From positions 372,001 to 436,000 of the forward strand of contig NZ_JACMYC010000002.1 in NCBI RefSeq assembly GCF_014266025.1: a stretch of 64,000 nt of DNA. Reading direction: 5' to 3'. Of this stretch, positions 1-8,695 are shown in pieces. The DNA is from Nocardioides deserti. GTDB taxonomy: Bacteria > Actinomycetota > Actinomycetes > Propionibacteriales > Nocardioidaceae. Within the stretch, counting starts at the first letter, position 1. Each line of letters starts with the position of its first letter. A program made the position numbers and the translations under genes. The notes below the pieces were generated by a model. It saw nothing but the letters and a program-made list of their open reading frames with translations. It did no database searches and had not been told where the DNA came from.

Positions 1-500
1 TTCCACGAGGTCTTGCGCGAGGCGTTCTGGTGCTCGCGGAAGTCCTGGGACCAGCCGGCGTCGCTGTGGAGGTACGGGACGTGCGGCTCGGTCGTCGGGG
101 GCGCGACGTCGACCGGGGGCGGCGACGGGTGCGTGCCGGGGGACCACACCTCGCCCTCGGTGTCGGCGGTGGGCTTGAGGAACAGCCCGCTCGCCCGCGC
201 GACCGCCCTGCCGTCCTGGAGCGCGGTCACGTCGACCAGCGCGAGCCGCGGCCCGGCGCGGACGACCTCGGTCGCGAACGTCAGCGGCTGCCGGCTCGCC
301 GGGCGGAACAGGTCGACGGTGTAGCGGGCCGGTCGCAGGTCGGTGCGGCTCTCCTGCTCGAGCCGCGACTCGAGCGCGCGGGCCATCGCGCCGCTGACGG
401 CCACGCCGTGCAGGTGGTCGGTGCCCCAGCTGCTGACCGCGAGGTCGGTGGCGACGAGGCTCGCGCCGTCGTCGTGGGACGCGAAGAACGCCAGCTCCAT
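1..500 (-). CDS. Acyl-CoA thioesterase-like hotdog protein (partial, C-terminus outside window)
   Basis: Reading leftward from ATG 500 gives about 166 codons with no stop before the window edge, so the 3' end is missing. The N-terminal half carries a stretch with 'SWGTDHLHGVAVSGAMARAL', then 'ARYTVDLFRPA' and 'VRAGPRLALVDVTALQDGR', the strand pattern of a TesB-type double-hotdog thioesterase, which hydrolyses acyl-CoA to free acid and CoA. A product-binding role rather than catalysis cannot be excluded because the second hotdog half lies outside. It is followed upstream by the lipoprotein gene on the same strand, 20 bp away. Family assignment comes from overall pattern only; substrate unknown. 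Confidence 0.6.
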   Translation of the reverse strand, partial: MELAFFASHDDGASLVATDLAVSSWGTDHLHGVAVSGAMARALESRLEQESRTDLRPARYTVDLFRPASRQPLTFATEVVRAGPRLALVDVTALQDGRAVARASGLFLKPTADTEGEVWSPGTHPSPPPVDVAPPTTEPHVPYLHSDAGWSQDFREHQNASRKTSW

Positions 501-520
501 GCCGGCATCCTGGCAGGCGG

Positions 521-1072
521 TCAGCCGGCGGCCCGCTCCGGTGCCCGCTCCGACAGCAGCCGCAGCAGGCCGCGGGTCGCACGCAGGAGGCTGTCGCGCT
601 GCCCGGGGTCGAGGACGATCGCGTTGACCGACTCGATCAGCCCGCCGGTCTGCACGAAGCCGGTGACCACGACGGCGTCGTCGGTGACCTGCACGACGGT
701 GCGGGCGGCGTCGGCCGTGGGCAGGTCGAGGTCGCTCACCCGGCCGGCCACGTCGCCGCCGATCGTCTCCCAGGCCTCCGCGAACGAGCCGTCGAACCAC
801 AGGTAGTTCACGTCGAGGGTCGGCCCGCCCTCCTCGACCGGCAGGTAGGTGCAACGCATCGCGCCGGGCTCGCCGTCCTCCTCGGTGACCGCCGAGCCGA
901 GCAGCTCGCCGACCTCCTCGGGCTCGACGTCGTCGCAGGGGTTCCACGACGTGGCGGCGGGCGTGGTCGCACCGCCGTGCGGCGAGGCGCCGGCCGGCTC
1001 GTCCTCGTCGCCCCCGCCGCCGGAGCAGCCGGCGAGGAGCAGGAGGGGTACGACGAGCAGGGTGCGCCTCAC
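521..1072 (-). CDS. Small secreted lipoprotein, DUF3558-like, coupled to the MprB-type kinase
   Basis: GTG at 1072 starts a 183-residue protein with signal peptide (LLVVPLLLLAGC, lipobox Cys near residue 16), a Gly/Asp/Pro-rich linker, and a globular domain starting WNPCDDVEPEEVGELLG and holding a second Cys pair (NPC and MRC). This Cys pattern resembles the DUF3558 lipoproteins of actinobacteria; I am not certain of the family. The start overlaps the stop of the histidine kinase gene by 4 bp, so it is translated with the two-component system and may be a periplasmic accessory or sensor of it. The true start was chosen because it places the signal peptide at the N-terminus; the open frame extends further upstream inside the kinase gene. 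Confidence 0.75.
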   Translation of the reverse strand: MRRTLLVVPLLLLAGCSGGGGDEDEPAGASPHGGATTPAATSWNPCDDVEPEEVGELLGSAVTEEDGEPGAMRCTYLPVEEGGPTLDVNYLWFDGSFAEAWETIGGDVAGRVSDLDLPTADAARTVVQVTDDAVVVTGFVQTGGLIESVNAIVLDPGQRDSLLRATRGLLRLLSERAPERAAG

Positions 1073-2496
1073 GGGCGGCCTCCGGGGATCCAGGTGGGCG
1101 GGGGGCCGGTGGGGCCGCCGGGTGTGGGTACGCCGGCGGGCAGGGTGAGCACGAGCCGGGCGCCACCGGCGGGGGACTCCGCGACGTCGACCCGCCCGGC
1201 GTGGCGGTCGGCGACCTGGCGGACGATGGAGAGGCCCAGGCCGGAGCCGGGCATGCCGCGGGACTCGTCCGCGCGCCAGAACCGGTCGAACACGTGGCCG
1301 CGGTCCTCCTCGGCGATGCCCGGTCCCTCGTCGTCGACGGTCAGCACGCCGTCGACCAGCCGGACGGTCACCGTGCCGCCGGGCGGGCTCCACTTGGCGG
1401 CGTTGTCGAGCAGGTTGGTCACCGCGCGCTCGAGCGCGGCCGAGTCGCCCACGACCTCGTGCGGCTCGACCTCGGTGTCGAAGACGAGGCCGGGCGCGCG
1501 GCGGCGTACGCGCGAGAGCGCCTGGTCGACGACCTCGGCGAGGTCCACGGGCGCGACCAGGTGGGCGGCCGGCTCGTCGCGGGAGAGCTCCATCAGGTCG
1601 CCGATGAGGGTGGTCAGCTCCTCGATCTGGGCGCGGACGTCGTCGAGGAGCTCCGCGCGGGCGCCCTCGGGGAGCGCCGCGGCGCCGGGGGTGTCGGCCT
1701 GCGTGTCGGCCTGGGTGAGCAGCTCGATGTTGGTGCGCAGCGAGGTCAGCGGCGTCCGCAGCTCGTGGCCCGCGTCGGCGACGAGCTGGCGCTGCCGGTC
1801 GCGGGAGGCAGCGAGGGCGGTGAGCATCTCGTTGAAGGCGGCGGCCAGGCGCGCCACCTCGTCGTCGCCCTCGACGCGGATCGGGGTGAGGTCCTCGGTG
1901 CGCGCGATCGCCTCGACGTCGGTCGTCAGCCGCCGGACGGGTCGCAAGCCGTTGCGGGCGACCGCCCAGCCCGCGGCGCCGGCGGCCGCCACACCGAGCA
2001 GCCCGAAGAGCAGCATGACGACGCCGAGCCGCGCCAGCACCTGCTTCTGCGGCTCGAGCGACTGGGCCACGACGAGGGCCTGGCCGGGGGTGGCGACCGG
2101 CACGCTGACGACCCGGTAGTCGGTGCCGCCGGCCCCGATCGTGCGGATGCTGAAGCGACGCTCCCGCTGCGCGACCTCGAACTCCGGCTCGCCGATGTAG
2201 AGCCGCGGACCCTGGTCGGGGGTCATCACCTTGCCGTCGGGGTAGACGAACGCCACCCGGATGTCACCCGCGCCGAGCATCCACGACGGGATCTCCAGGC
2301 GGGTGCTGAGCTGGGAGAGCGCGGACGTCCGGGCCGCCTGCTGGGCGCGGTCGAGCAGGGAGTTGTCGAGGGTCGACTGCATCTGCACCCGCACGGTGAC
2401 GAAGGCTCCCGCCGCCACGAACGCCACGGCCAGGCCGACCGCGATGGTGGTGAGGAGGGTGACCCGGCCGGCGAGCGAGCGCAGCAGCCGGCTCAT
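1069..2496 (-). CDS. mprB: MprB-like sensor histidine kinase
   Basis: 475 residues. Two membrane helices (about 12-34 and 155-180) flank an extracytoplasmic domain of about 120 residues; then HAMP, an H-box with His244 in [14 protein letters not shown], and an HATPase domain with N-box [15 protein letters not shown] and GSGLGLSI. Order and length match mycobacterial MprB, which senses envelope stress and phosphorylates MprA. ATG 2496 overlaps the regulator's stop by 4 bp (ATGA). Unlike MprB, the protein has a short tandem TQADTQAD (about 266-273) from an 11-bp DNA repeat near 1690-1712, and a Pro/Gly tail of about 20 residues. The specific stimulus is inferred only from family. Confidence 0.9.
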   Translation of the reverse strand: MSRLLRSLAGRVTLLTTIAVGLAVAFVAAGAFVTVRVQMQSTLDNSLLDRAQQAARTSALSQLSTRLEIPSWMLGAGDIRVAFVYPDGKVMTPDQGPRLYIGEPEFEVAQRERRFSIRTIGAGGTDYRVVSVPVATPGQALVVAQSLEPQKQVLARLGVVMLLFGLLGVAAAGAAGWAVARNGLRPVRRLTTDVEAIARTEDLTPIRVEGDDEVARLAAAFNEMLTALAASRDRQRQLVADAGHELRTPLTSLRTNIELLTQADTQADTPGAAALPEGARAELLDDVRAQIEELTTLIGDLMELSRDEPAAHLVAPVDLAEVVDQALSRVRRRAPGLVFDTEVEPHEVVGDSAALERAVTNLLDNAAKWSPPGGTVTVRLVDGVLTVDDEGPGIAEEDRGHVFDRFWRADESRGMPGSGLGLSIVRQVADRHAGRVDVAESPAGGARLVLTLPAGVPTPGGPTGPPPTWIPGGRP

Positions 2497-3191
2497 GCTT
2501 CCTTCAGCACGTAGCCCACACCGCGCACGGTGTGGATCAGCCGCGGCTCGCCCTCCGCCTCGGTCTTGCGGCGCAGGTAGCCGACGTACACCTCGAGGGA
2601 GTTGGCGGTGGTCGGGAAGTCGTAGCCCCAGACCTCCTCGAGGATGAACGAGCGCTCCAGCACGCGGCGGGGGCGGCGCAGGAACATCTCCAGCAGCGTG
2701 AACTCCGTGCGCGTCAGCTCGATCAGCCGCTCGCCTCGCCGGACCTCGCGGGTCGCCACGTCCATCGAGAGGTCGGAGAACGACAGCACCTCGACCGGCG
2801 CGTCCTCGGCCGGCACCACCCGGCGGAGCAGGGCGCGGAGCCGGGCGAGCAGCTCGGCCAGCGCGAACGGCTTGGTCAGGTAGTCGTCCGCCCCCGCGTC
2901 GAGCCCCTCCACCCGGTCGCCGACGGCGTCGCGGGCGGTCAGGACGAGGACGGGTACGTCGTTGCCCGCCGCGCGCAGCGCCCGGGTCGCCTCGATGCCG
3001 TCGAGCCGCGGCATCATCACGTCCATCACCACCACGTCCGGGGCGACCCTGCCGATCGCGGCCAGCGCCTCCGCGCCGTCGGTGGCGACGTGCACGTCGT
3101 ACCCGTTGAACTCCAGCGACCGCCGCAGCGACTCCCGCACCGCCTTGTCGTCGTCGACGACGAGGGCGCGGGGCTTGGCGGACGCTGGCAC
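2493..3191 (-). CDS. mprA: MprA-like OmpR-family response regulator
   Basis: 232 residues from GTG 3191. Receiver domain has the acidic pocket at 13-15, phospho-acceptor Asp57 (VVVMDVMMP), Thr85 and Lys107; the winged-helix DNA-binding domain ends with the usual TVRGVGYVL. The open frame runs further upstream, but the conserved domain begins at about residue 8 of this start, so an upstream start would add an unlikely basic tail. Translationally coupled to the kinase (4-bp overlap), forming regulator-kinase-lipoprotein. In mycobacteria MprA controls envelope stress and sigma-factor genes; that role here is inference. Confidence 0.9.
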   Translation of the reverse strand: MPASAKPRALVVDDDKAVRESLRRSLEFNGYDVHVATDGAEALAAIGRVAPDVVVMDVMMPRLDGIEATRALRAAGNDVPVLVLTARDAVGDRVEGLDAGADDYLTKPFALAELLARLRALLRRVVPAEDAPVEVLSFSDLSMDVATREVRRGERLIELTRTEFTLLEMFLRRPRRVLERSFILEEVWGYDFPTTANSLEVYVGYLRRKTEAEGEPRLIHTVRGVGYVLKEA

Positions 3192-3277
3192 GACGACATG
3201 GTGCCAGCCGGTCCTGAACCACCGCTGAGAAGCGCTGGCGCGCAGCCACGGCCGCCCTGGGGATGGGCGGGTCGGCG

Positions 3278-4150
3278 TCAGCGGTAGCGGGCGGCGGCGG
3301 CCGCGGCGCGCGCGCCGTACCCGCCGCCGAAGAGGCACGCGTGCACGAGCAGCGGGAAGAGCTGGTGCAGCGCGAGCCGGTCGGCCCAGCCGTCGGCGAG
3401 CGGGGAGGCCTCGGCATAGGCCTCGAGCACCTTGGGCAGGTGCGGCAGGCCGAACAGCGAGAGCATCGCCAGGTCAGCCTCGCGGTGCCCGCCGTACGCC
3501 GCGGGGTCGACGAGGTGGACGCGGTCGACGCCCCAGACCACGTTGCCGTTCCACAGGTCGCCGTGCAGCCGGGCCGGGCCCTCCTCGGGCAGCAGCGACG
3601 GGAGCCGGCCGACGACCGACTCGACCGTCGTCGCCTGCTCGGGGGTCACCGCGCCGCGGTCGCGGGCGAGCTTGAGGTAGGGCAGCACTCGCCGGACGGC
3701 GAAGAACTCCGCCCACGTCGGCGCCGCCCGGTTCGGCAGCGGGAGCCGCGCGATGTAGCCGTCGCGGTGCTCCCCGTCCGGGCCCGCGCCGTACGCCGCG
3801 GCGCCGGCCTTGTGGGTCGCGGCGAGCGTCCGGCCGAGCTCGGCGGCGGCCTCCGCGGTCTGCTTGCCCGGCTCGACCCAGCGGACCACGATGCACTCGG
3901 CGTCGACGGCCAGCACGTCTGCGACGGCGGCCCCGCCCTCGGCGGCCGCCAGCCAGCGCAGCCCGCGCGCCTCGGTCTCGAAGAAGTCGGCCGGCGCGTG
4001 CGGCATCGTCTTCATCAGCGCGGTGGTGCCGTCGCTGAGCCGCAGCTTGGTCGCGGTCGCGGTGTCGCCGCCCGCGACGGGCGCCGTGGCCACCACGGCG
4101 GCGCCGAGGAGCTCCTCGGCGCGGCGGGCGACCAGCGGCTGGCGGGCCAT
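3278..4150 (-). CDS. Fructosamine/ketosamine-3-kinase family protein
   Basis: 290 residues, the normal length for fructosamine-3-kinase-related proteins. Key motifs: HGDLWNGNV (196-204, catalytic Asp198) and the metal-binding Asp in [16 protein letters not shown] (Asp215). Family enzymes phosphorylate the 3-OH of ketosamines (fructosamine, ribulosamine) on glycated lysines, making the adduct unstable so that the amine is freed. It lies 1 bp after a low-molecular-weight phosphatase gene, and that phosphatase family includes ribulosamine-5-phosphatases, so the pair may carry out consecutive steps of protein repair. Antibiotic phosphotransferase is a less likely alternative given the NGN motif. 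Confidence 0.85.
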   Translation of the reverse strand: MARQPLVARRAEELLGAAVVATAPVAGGDTATATKLRLSDGTTALMKTMPHAPADFFETEARGLRWLAAAEGGAAVADVLAVDAECIVVRWVEPGKQTAEAAAELGRTLAATHKAGAAAYGAGPDGEHRDGYIARLPLPNRAAPTWAEFFAVRRVLPYLKLARDRGAVTPEQATTVESVVGRLPSLLPEEGPARLHGDLWNGNVVWGVDRVHLVDPAAYGGHREADLAMLSLFGLPHLPKVLEAYAEASPLADGWADRLALHQLFPLLVHACLFGGGYGARAAAAAARYR

Positions 4151-4151
4151 G

Positions 4152-4661
4152 TCAGGGGCGGCCCAGCAGGCGCTGGAGGGCCGCGGTGATCGCGTCGGCG
4201 GTCCGCTCCACCATGTCCAGCACCTCCTCGAAGCCGTCATCGCCACCGTAGTACGGGTCCGGTACCTCGCCGCCCGGGGCGACCGGGTCCAGGTCGCGGA
4301 AGAGCATGACGCGCTCGGAGGCGCCGCCGACGTCGGCGAGGTTCGAGCGGTCCATCGCCAGCACGAGGTCGTGCTCGTCCAGCCACGTCGGCGCGAACTG
4401 TTGCGCGCGGTGCCGCGTCGCGTCGTACCCCGCCGCGGTCAGCGTGGCCGCCGCCCGCTCGTCCATCGGGTTGCCGACGTGCCAGCCGCCGGTGCCGGAG
4501 CTCACGACGCGGACCCGGTCGGCCAGGCCGGCCTCCTCGAGGCGCGCGGCGAGCACCACGTCGGCCATCGGGGAGCGGCAGATGTTGCCCAGGCAGACCA
4601 GGGCCACCGAGTAGCGGCCGGGCGTGCGCGGGGCGGGCAGCACGGTCTCGGCCGTCGTCAT
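4152..4661 (-). CDS. Low-molecular-weight protein tyrosine phosphatase
   Basis: 169 residues with P-loop VCLGNICRSPMAD (Cys23-X5-Arg29) and general acid Asp in VPDPYYGG. ATG 4661 overlaps the upstream holin-like gene by 4 bp; the fructosamine kinase follows after 1 bp, so the three genes form one operon. The family includes phosphotyrosine phosphatases (PtpA-like) and ribulosamine/erythrulosamine-5-phosphatases; the fused context with a ketosamine kinase favours the second role. A 15-residue N-terminal extension before the catalytic core is present. Confidence 0.9.
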   Translation of the reverse strand: MTTAETVLPAPRTPGRYSVALVCLGNICRSPMADVVLAARLEEAGLADRVRVVSSGTGGWHVGNPMDERAAATLTAAGYDATRHRAQQFAPTWLDEHDLVLAMDRSNLADVGGASERVMLFRDLDPVAPGGEVPDPYYGGDDGFEEVLDMVERTADAITAALQRLLGRP

Positions 4662-5050
4662 CGGCGGTCGTCCCCGATGAGCCGGTCGACGACCCAGGTC
4701 ATGACCGTGATGACGACCGCGCCCAGCACCGCCGCCCAGAACCCGTCGACCCGGAAGCCGAGGTCGAGCTGCTCGGCCAGCCAGCCGGTGAGAGCGAGCA
4801 TCGCGGCATTGATGACCAGCAGGAACAGCCCGAGCGTGAGGACGATGAACGGGATCGAGAGGATCGTCAGCACCGGCTTCACGAACGACGTCACCACGCC
4901 GAGGATCAGCGCCACGACGAGCAGCGTCGGCCACTTGTGCTCGAGCTCGGCGGTGCCGCTCGAGGGGCCGGTGAACCGCACGCCGTCGACGAGCCACGCC
5001 GCCGTCGCGAGGGCGACCGCGTTGGTCAGGAGCCAGGAGAGGAAGCGCAC
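4658..5050 (-). CDS. Phage_holin_4-type four-helix membrane protein
   Basis: 130 residues, four hydrophobic segments (roughly 7-22, 42-62, 67-90, 103-122) with the family signature FVKPVLTILSIPFIVLTLG and WVVDRL at the end. Despite the family name such proteins are common chromosomal membrane proteins of actinobacteria and no phage gene is nearby. First gene of the holin-like / phosphatase / fructosamine kinase operon; the overlap with the next gene is 4 bp and the gap to the upstream gntR stop is 4 bp, so gntR may be cotranscribed. Function unknown. Confidence 0.85.
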   Translation of the reverse strand: MRFLSWLLTNAVALATAAWLVDGVRFTGPSSGTAELEHKWPTLLVVALILGVVTSFVKPVLTILSIPFIVLTLGLFLLVINAAMLALTGWLAEQLDLGFRVDGFWAAVLGAVVITVMTWVVDRLIGDDRR

Positions 5051-5054
5051 GGGC

Positions 5055-5762
5055 TCAGTCTCCCAGGCGGGTGTCCTCGGGCGCCGGTGCGTCCTCCAGG
5101 CCCAGCGCCTCGATGATCGCCACCTCCGCGTCGGCGAGGTGGCGCTCGAGGAAGGCCGCCGCGGCGGGCAGGTCGCCGGCCTCGAGCAGGTCGAGCAGCG
5201 CCTGGTGGGAGTCGGCCTGGTCGTGGGCGTTGCGGCGGATCCGGTCGACCTGCGCCAGGGCCAGCTTGAGCTCGGTGACCAGCTGCTCGGCCATGTGCAC
5301 CAGCCGCGGGGATCCGGTGAGGCCGACGAGGGAGACGTGGAAGGCGAGGTGGCGCTCGTTGAGCAGCTGGTACGACGCGCCCTCCGCCATCGCGGTCGTG
5401 TAGGCCACCAGGGTCGTCCGCACCCGGTCCCGCAGCGCCTCGTCGGCCTCGGCCCAGCGGCGTACCCCCGCTCCCTCGAGGACCGCCCGCGCCCGGCACA
5501 CGTCGCGGACGGAGTCGGGGTCCGGGCTGGTCACGCTCACGCCGCGGTGCGGCTCGCGGGTCGCCAGGCCCTCGGCGACCAGCAACGTGAGCGCCTCGCG
5601 CACGGTGGGCCGGGAGACGCCGAGGGAGGACGCCAGCGCCACCTCGCGCAGGGCCGTGCCGCTCTCCAGCTCGCCCTCGAAGACCGCACGACGCAGCTCC
5701 TGCGCGACCCGGTCGACGGTCGAGGAGTGGTCGAGGCTCAACGTGCCGAACGGCTCGGACAT
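5055..5762 (-). CDS. GntR-family (FCD/FadR subfamily) transcriptional regulator
   Basis: 235 residues: winged helix (LREVALASSLGVSRPTVREAL) followed by an all-helical FCD effector domain with metal-site His residues (NERHLAFH, DSHQALLD, ERHLADAE). ATG 5762 has GGAGG 9 nt upstream; ATG 5771 and further upstream lack one. It is divergent from the dimethylargininase gene, and a perfect TTGTC-T-GACAA palindrome fitting the FadR-type consensus TNGTNNNACNA sits between them. The simplest reading is autoregulation and control of the neighbouring amidinohydrolase; effector unknown, possibly a guanidino compound or its product. Confidence 0.9.
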   Translation of the reverse strand: MSEPFGTLSLDHSSTVDRVAQELRRAVFEGELESGTALREVALASSLGVSRPTVREALTLLVAEGLATREPHRGVSVTSPDPDSVRDVCRARAVLEGAGVRRWAEADEALRDRVRTTLVAYTTAMAEGASYQLLNERHLAFHVSLVGLTGSPRLVHMAEQLVTELKLALAQVDRIRRNAHDQADSHQALLDLLEAGDLPAAAAFLERHLADAEVAIIEALGLEDAPAPEDTRLGD

Positions 5763-5857
5763 GCGGCCCATCCTCCCCCATGCCCCTGCCGTGCGCCGGG
5801 GACGGCTTGCGCGGCGACTTGTGCCCGGGAGCGGTCGTGCCCCACACTCAGCTCGCG

Positions 5858-5876
5858 TTGTCAGGTTGTCTGACAA
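5858..5876. promoter_or_regulatory. GntR operator between gntR and ddaH-like gene
   Basis: TTGTCAG / GTTGT / CTGACAA: a perfect 7-bp inverted repeat, whose right half is also the 11-bp palindrome TTGTCTGACAA (5866-5876), an exact match to TNGTNNNACNA, the consensus of FadR-type GntR proteins. It lies 32 bp before the dimethylargininase start and about 95 bp before the gntR start. Confidence 0.8.
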
Positions 5877-5908
5877 TCGTCGAACGAGGAAGAAGCGGGG
5901 GTGGCTCG

Positions 5909-6799
5909 GTGGAGCAGCTGCAGTGGGGTCGTCGCTACGTCGCGGTGGAGCCGGCGCACTTCCGCGTCGACTACGTCATCAACCCGTTCATGGACCCCGC
6001 CGTCCAGCCCGACCCCGAGCGGGCGATGGCGCAGTGGCGGACGATGGTCGCGACGCTCGAGCGGCTGGGAGCGACCGTCGACGTGCTGCCGCAGCGCCCG
6101 GACGCCCCCGACATGGTCTACGCGATGAACCTCGGCCTCGGCCTGGTCCGCGAGGACGGCTCGCGGCACGTCGTCATGTCGCACATGCGGTACGCCGAGC
6201 GGCGGATGGAGACGCTGAGCGCGGCGCCGTGGTTCGCGGCGGGTGGCGCCACGACGTCGTACGTCGGTCGCGACGGCGTCGGCGCGCACCTCGAGGCGGG
6301 CGACGCGTTCGCGTTCCGCGGCGACCTGGTCGTCGGCTACGGGCCGCGCACCGAGGAGCTCGCGCTCAAGCACCTCGCGACCGAGCTGGGGGTGCGGGTC
6401 CGTGGCCTGCGGATCACCCACCCGGGGATGTACCACCTCGACCTGGCCTTCTGCCCGCTCGACGACCGCCGCGCCCTCGTCTGCCCGGCCGCGCTCGACG
6501 ACGCCTCGGCCGCCGCGCTGCTCGACCTCGTCCCCGAGCCGCTCGTGCTGACCGAGGAGGAGGCGCTGACGACGTTCTGCGCCAACTCGGTCGTCGTCGG
6601 CCGCACGGTCGTCATGCCCGCGTGCCCCGACCACGTGCGCGCGCAGCTGGAGGCGTGGGGCTTCGAGGTCGTGGTCGTCGACGTGTCGGAGTTCCACAAG
6701 GGCGGCGGCTCGATCCGCTGCCTCACCAACCCCGTCGACCTCACCCTCGGCCGCGACCTGGCCGTCGTCCCCGGCGGCGAGGTCCTCCTGCCGGCCTAG
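5909..6799 (+). CDS. ddaH: Dimethylargininase-like amidinohydrolase
   Basis: 296 residues. Members of the guanidino-modifying pentein family hydrolyse N-methylarginines or arginine through a Cys-His-Glu/Asp centre; here Cys271 in GGGSIRCLTNP, His176 in HPGMYHLDLAF and the acidic LEAGDAF (129-133) are in place. GTG 5909 was chosen because the conserved fold begins at residue 4; upstream codons would read through the operator. A GGGGG tract 7 nt before may be the ribosome site. Probably controlled by the divergent GntR regulator. Could instead act on arginine or another guanidine; the short size fits dimethylargininase better than arginine deiminase. Confidence 0.8.
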   Translation: MEQLQWGRRYVAVEPAHFRVDYVINPFMDPAVQPDPERAMAQWRTMVATLERLGATVDVLPQRPDAPDMVYAMNLGLGLVREDGSRHVVMSHMRYAERRMETLSAAPWFAAGGATTSYVGRDGVGAHLEAGDAFAFRGDLVVGYGPRTEELALKHLATELGVRVRGLRITHPGMYHLDLAFCPLDDRRALVCPAALDDASAAALLDLVPEPLVLTEEEALTTFCANSVVVGRTVVMPACPDHVRAQLEAWGFEVVVVDVSEFHKGGGSIRCLTNPVDLTLGRDLAVVPGGEVLLPA

Positions 6800-6972
6800 C
6801 GGCAGGTGGGGGTGGCGCAGCTGGTGGTGGTCGGCTCCGCCTGGGGCGCGTGGCTGACGGTCAGGACGGCGAGACTGGTGAGCAGCAGACCGAGGCCGAG
6901 GTTGCGGGCGAGGAGCACGGGACGACGGTAGGGGTTGCGGGCCCCGTCCGGGTCGGTTCGTCGCAGGATCAT
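6796..6972 (-). CDS. Small single-pass membrane protein, hypothetical
   Basis: 58 residues from ATG 6972: basic N-terminus (ILRRTDPDGARNPYRRP), one hydrophobic helix (NLGLGLLLTSLAVLTV), and a short Thr/Pro tail with two Cys (SCATPTCR). The stop overlaps the dimethylargininase stop by 4 bp, convergently. Codon use is typical. No family recognised; it could be a chance frame, but the positive-inside charge pattern argues for a real membrane peptide. Confidence 0.4.
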   Translation of the reverse strand: MILRRTDPDGARNPYRRPVLLARNLGLGLLLTSLAVLTVSHAPQAEPTTTSCATPTCR

Positions 6973-7054
6973 CCGTTCGGTCCGTCCCACCCACCACCCC
7001 GGCTCGAGGCGGTCTCGATGAGCGGTCTCAGGTCGTCCGGCTAACGTCCCGCAC

Positions 7055-7606
7055 GTGTTCCCGGTCGGCGGCGTGGGCGTGATGCTCCTGGGCATCCTGC
7101 TGTCCGCAGGCGCCTGCCTGCTGCTCCACCTGGCGCTGCGCGGGCGGCTCGGCTCGTTCACGTCGGGCTCGGCCGCGGCGTTCCTGTGGTCGCTGGCCGT
7201 CATCGGCTTCATCACGCTCATCCCCGCCAGCGGCGCGCCGGGGATCGTCCCGGCCGAGGGGCGGATGGAGTCGTGCTCCTGGGACATCGGCGGCCCCGCG
7301 CCCGAGGGGTTCTGGATCTTCTCCGGCGGCCAGCGGCTGCTCAACACGGTGGTGTTCGTGCCCTCCGGAGCGCTGCTGGTGCTCGCCGCGGCCCGGCGCA
7401 CGCGCGGCGCGTTCCTGGCCGTGCCCGTCGGGCTGGCGTTCCTGGCGGCGTACTCCGTCGCCATCGAGGTCACCCAGCTCGTCCTGGCCCGCCTCGACCG
7501 CGCCTGCGACGTCACCGACGTCGTCGACAACGTCCTCGGCGCGGCGATCGGCGTCGGCATCGGGTTCCTGCTGGCGCTCGTCCTGCGGCCCTGGCGCCTG
7601 CGGTGA
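7055..7606 (+). CDS. VanZ-like family membrane protein
   Basis: 183 residues, four hydrophobic helices (about 5-27, 40-56, 95-112, 128-145 and a C-terminal one at 160-178) with the VanZ signature: helix, then RACDVTDVVDNVLGAAIGVGIG. VanZ domains occur in teicoplanin resistance and in many uncharacterised envelope proteins; no resistance genes are nearby, so only the domain is claimed. GTG 7055 follows TAACGT by 7 nt with no Shine-Dalgarno, consistent with a leaderless mRNA. Confidence 0.8.
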   Translation: MFPVGGVGVMLLGILLSAGACLLLHLALRGRLGSFTSGSAAAFLWSLAVIGFITLIPASGAPGIVPAEGRMESCSWDIGGPAPEGFWIFSGGQRLLNTVVFVPSGALLVLAAARRTRGAFLAVPVGLAFLAAYSVAIEVTQLVLARLDRACDVTDVVDNVLGAAIGVGIGFLLALVLRPWRLR

Positions 7607-7624
7607 GCGCCTAGCCTGTCGGGC

Positions 7625-8695
7625 GTGAGCAGCCCGCAGCCCCGTCCGAACGTCGCCGACATCCCGCCGTACGTCGCCGGGAAGCCGCCGACGGTGCGGC
7701 CGGGGATGGTGTCCTACAAGCTCTCCAGCAACGAGAACCCCTACCCGCCGCTGCCGGGCGTCGTCGAGGCGGTGCAGGACGCGGTCGGCCAGATGAACCG
7801 CTACCCCGACATGGGTTCGGCGGCCCTCTACGCGAAGCTCGCGGAGACCTTCGACGTGCCGGCCGACCACCTGTCGGTGGCGACCGGATCGGTGGGGCTG
7901 ATCTACCAGCTGGTGCAGGCGTTCTGCGACCCCGGCGACGAGGTCGTCTTCGCGTGGCGCTCCTTCGAGGCCTACCCGATCGCGGTCACCGCGGCCGGCG
8001 CGACCAGCGTGCGGGCGCCGGTGCTGCCCGACGGCCGCCACGACCTCGACGCGATGGCCGCCGCCGTGACCGACCGCACCCGGATCGTGCTGGTCTGCAC
8101 GCCGAACAACCCGACCGGGCCGGCGGTCACCCAGGCGGAGCTGGACGCGTTCCTCGCGAAGGTGCCCGAGCACGTGCTGGTCGTCGTGGACGAGGCCTAC
8201 GTCGAGTTCGTGCGGATGGCCGACCCGGTCGACGGCATCGCGACGTACCGCCGCCACGCCAACGTCGTCCTCACCCGCACCTTCTCCAAGGCCTACGGGC
8301 TCGCCGGCTTCCGCGTGGGGTACGCCGTGGGGCCGGCGCCGATCGCCGCCGCGCTGCGGGCGGTGTCGCTGCCGTTCGGGGTCTCGTCGGTGGCGCAGGT
8401 CGCGGCGATCGCGAGCCTCGAGCGCCGCGAGGAGCTGCTCGAGCGGGTGGCGGCGCTGGTGGCCGAGCGGACCCGCGTGGTCGAGGGGCTGCGCGAGCGC
8501 GGATGGGCGGTGCCGGAGGCGCAGGGCAACTTCGTCTGGTTCGAGCTGGGCGCCCGCACGGCCGACTTCGCGGTGGCCGCGGACGAGCTCGGCATCGTCG
8601 TCCGGCCGTTCGCGGGGGAGGGTGCGCGGGTGTCGATCGGCGAGCCCGAGGCCAACGACCGGCTCCTCGATCTCGCGACCACGTTCCCGCACTGA
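7625..8695 (+). CDS. hisC: Histidinol-phosphate / aromatic amino acid aminotransferase
   Basis: 356 residues, class I/II aminotransferase. SSNENPYPPLP is the substrate-loop signature of the HisC/Pat group; Lys222 in TFSKAYGLAGFRVGY binds PLP; TPNNPTG (159-165) and DEAYVEF (189-195) complete the site. It stands apart from any his operon, which favours the Pat-type aromatic aminotransferase over the biosynthetic HisC. GTG 7625 with TAGCCT 7 nt before and no ribosome site suggests a leaderless transcript. Confidence 0.85.
   Translation: MSSPQPRPNVADIPPYVAGKPPTVRPGMVSYKLSSNENPYPPLPGVVEAVQDAVGQMNRYPDMGSAALYAKLAETFDVPADHLSVATGSVGLIYQLVQAFCDPGDEVVFAWRSFEAYPIAVTAAGATSVRAPVLPDGRHDLDAMAAAVTDRTRIVLVCTPNNPTGPAVTQAELDAFLAKVPEHVLVVVDEAYVEFVRMADPVDGIATYRRHANVVLTRTFSKAYGLAGFRVGYAVGPAPIAAALRAVSLPFGVSSVAQVAAIASLERREELLERVAALVAERTRVVEGLRERGWAVPEAQGNFVWFELGARTADFAVAADELGIVVRPFAGEGARVSIGEPEANDRLLDLATTFPH

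Noticed and set aside
4658..5050. Prophage signal from the holin-like gene
   Set aside because: The family is a common chromosomal membrane protein, and no capsid, integrase or lysis genes are near.
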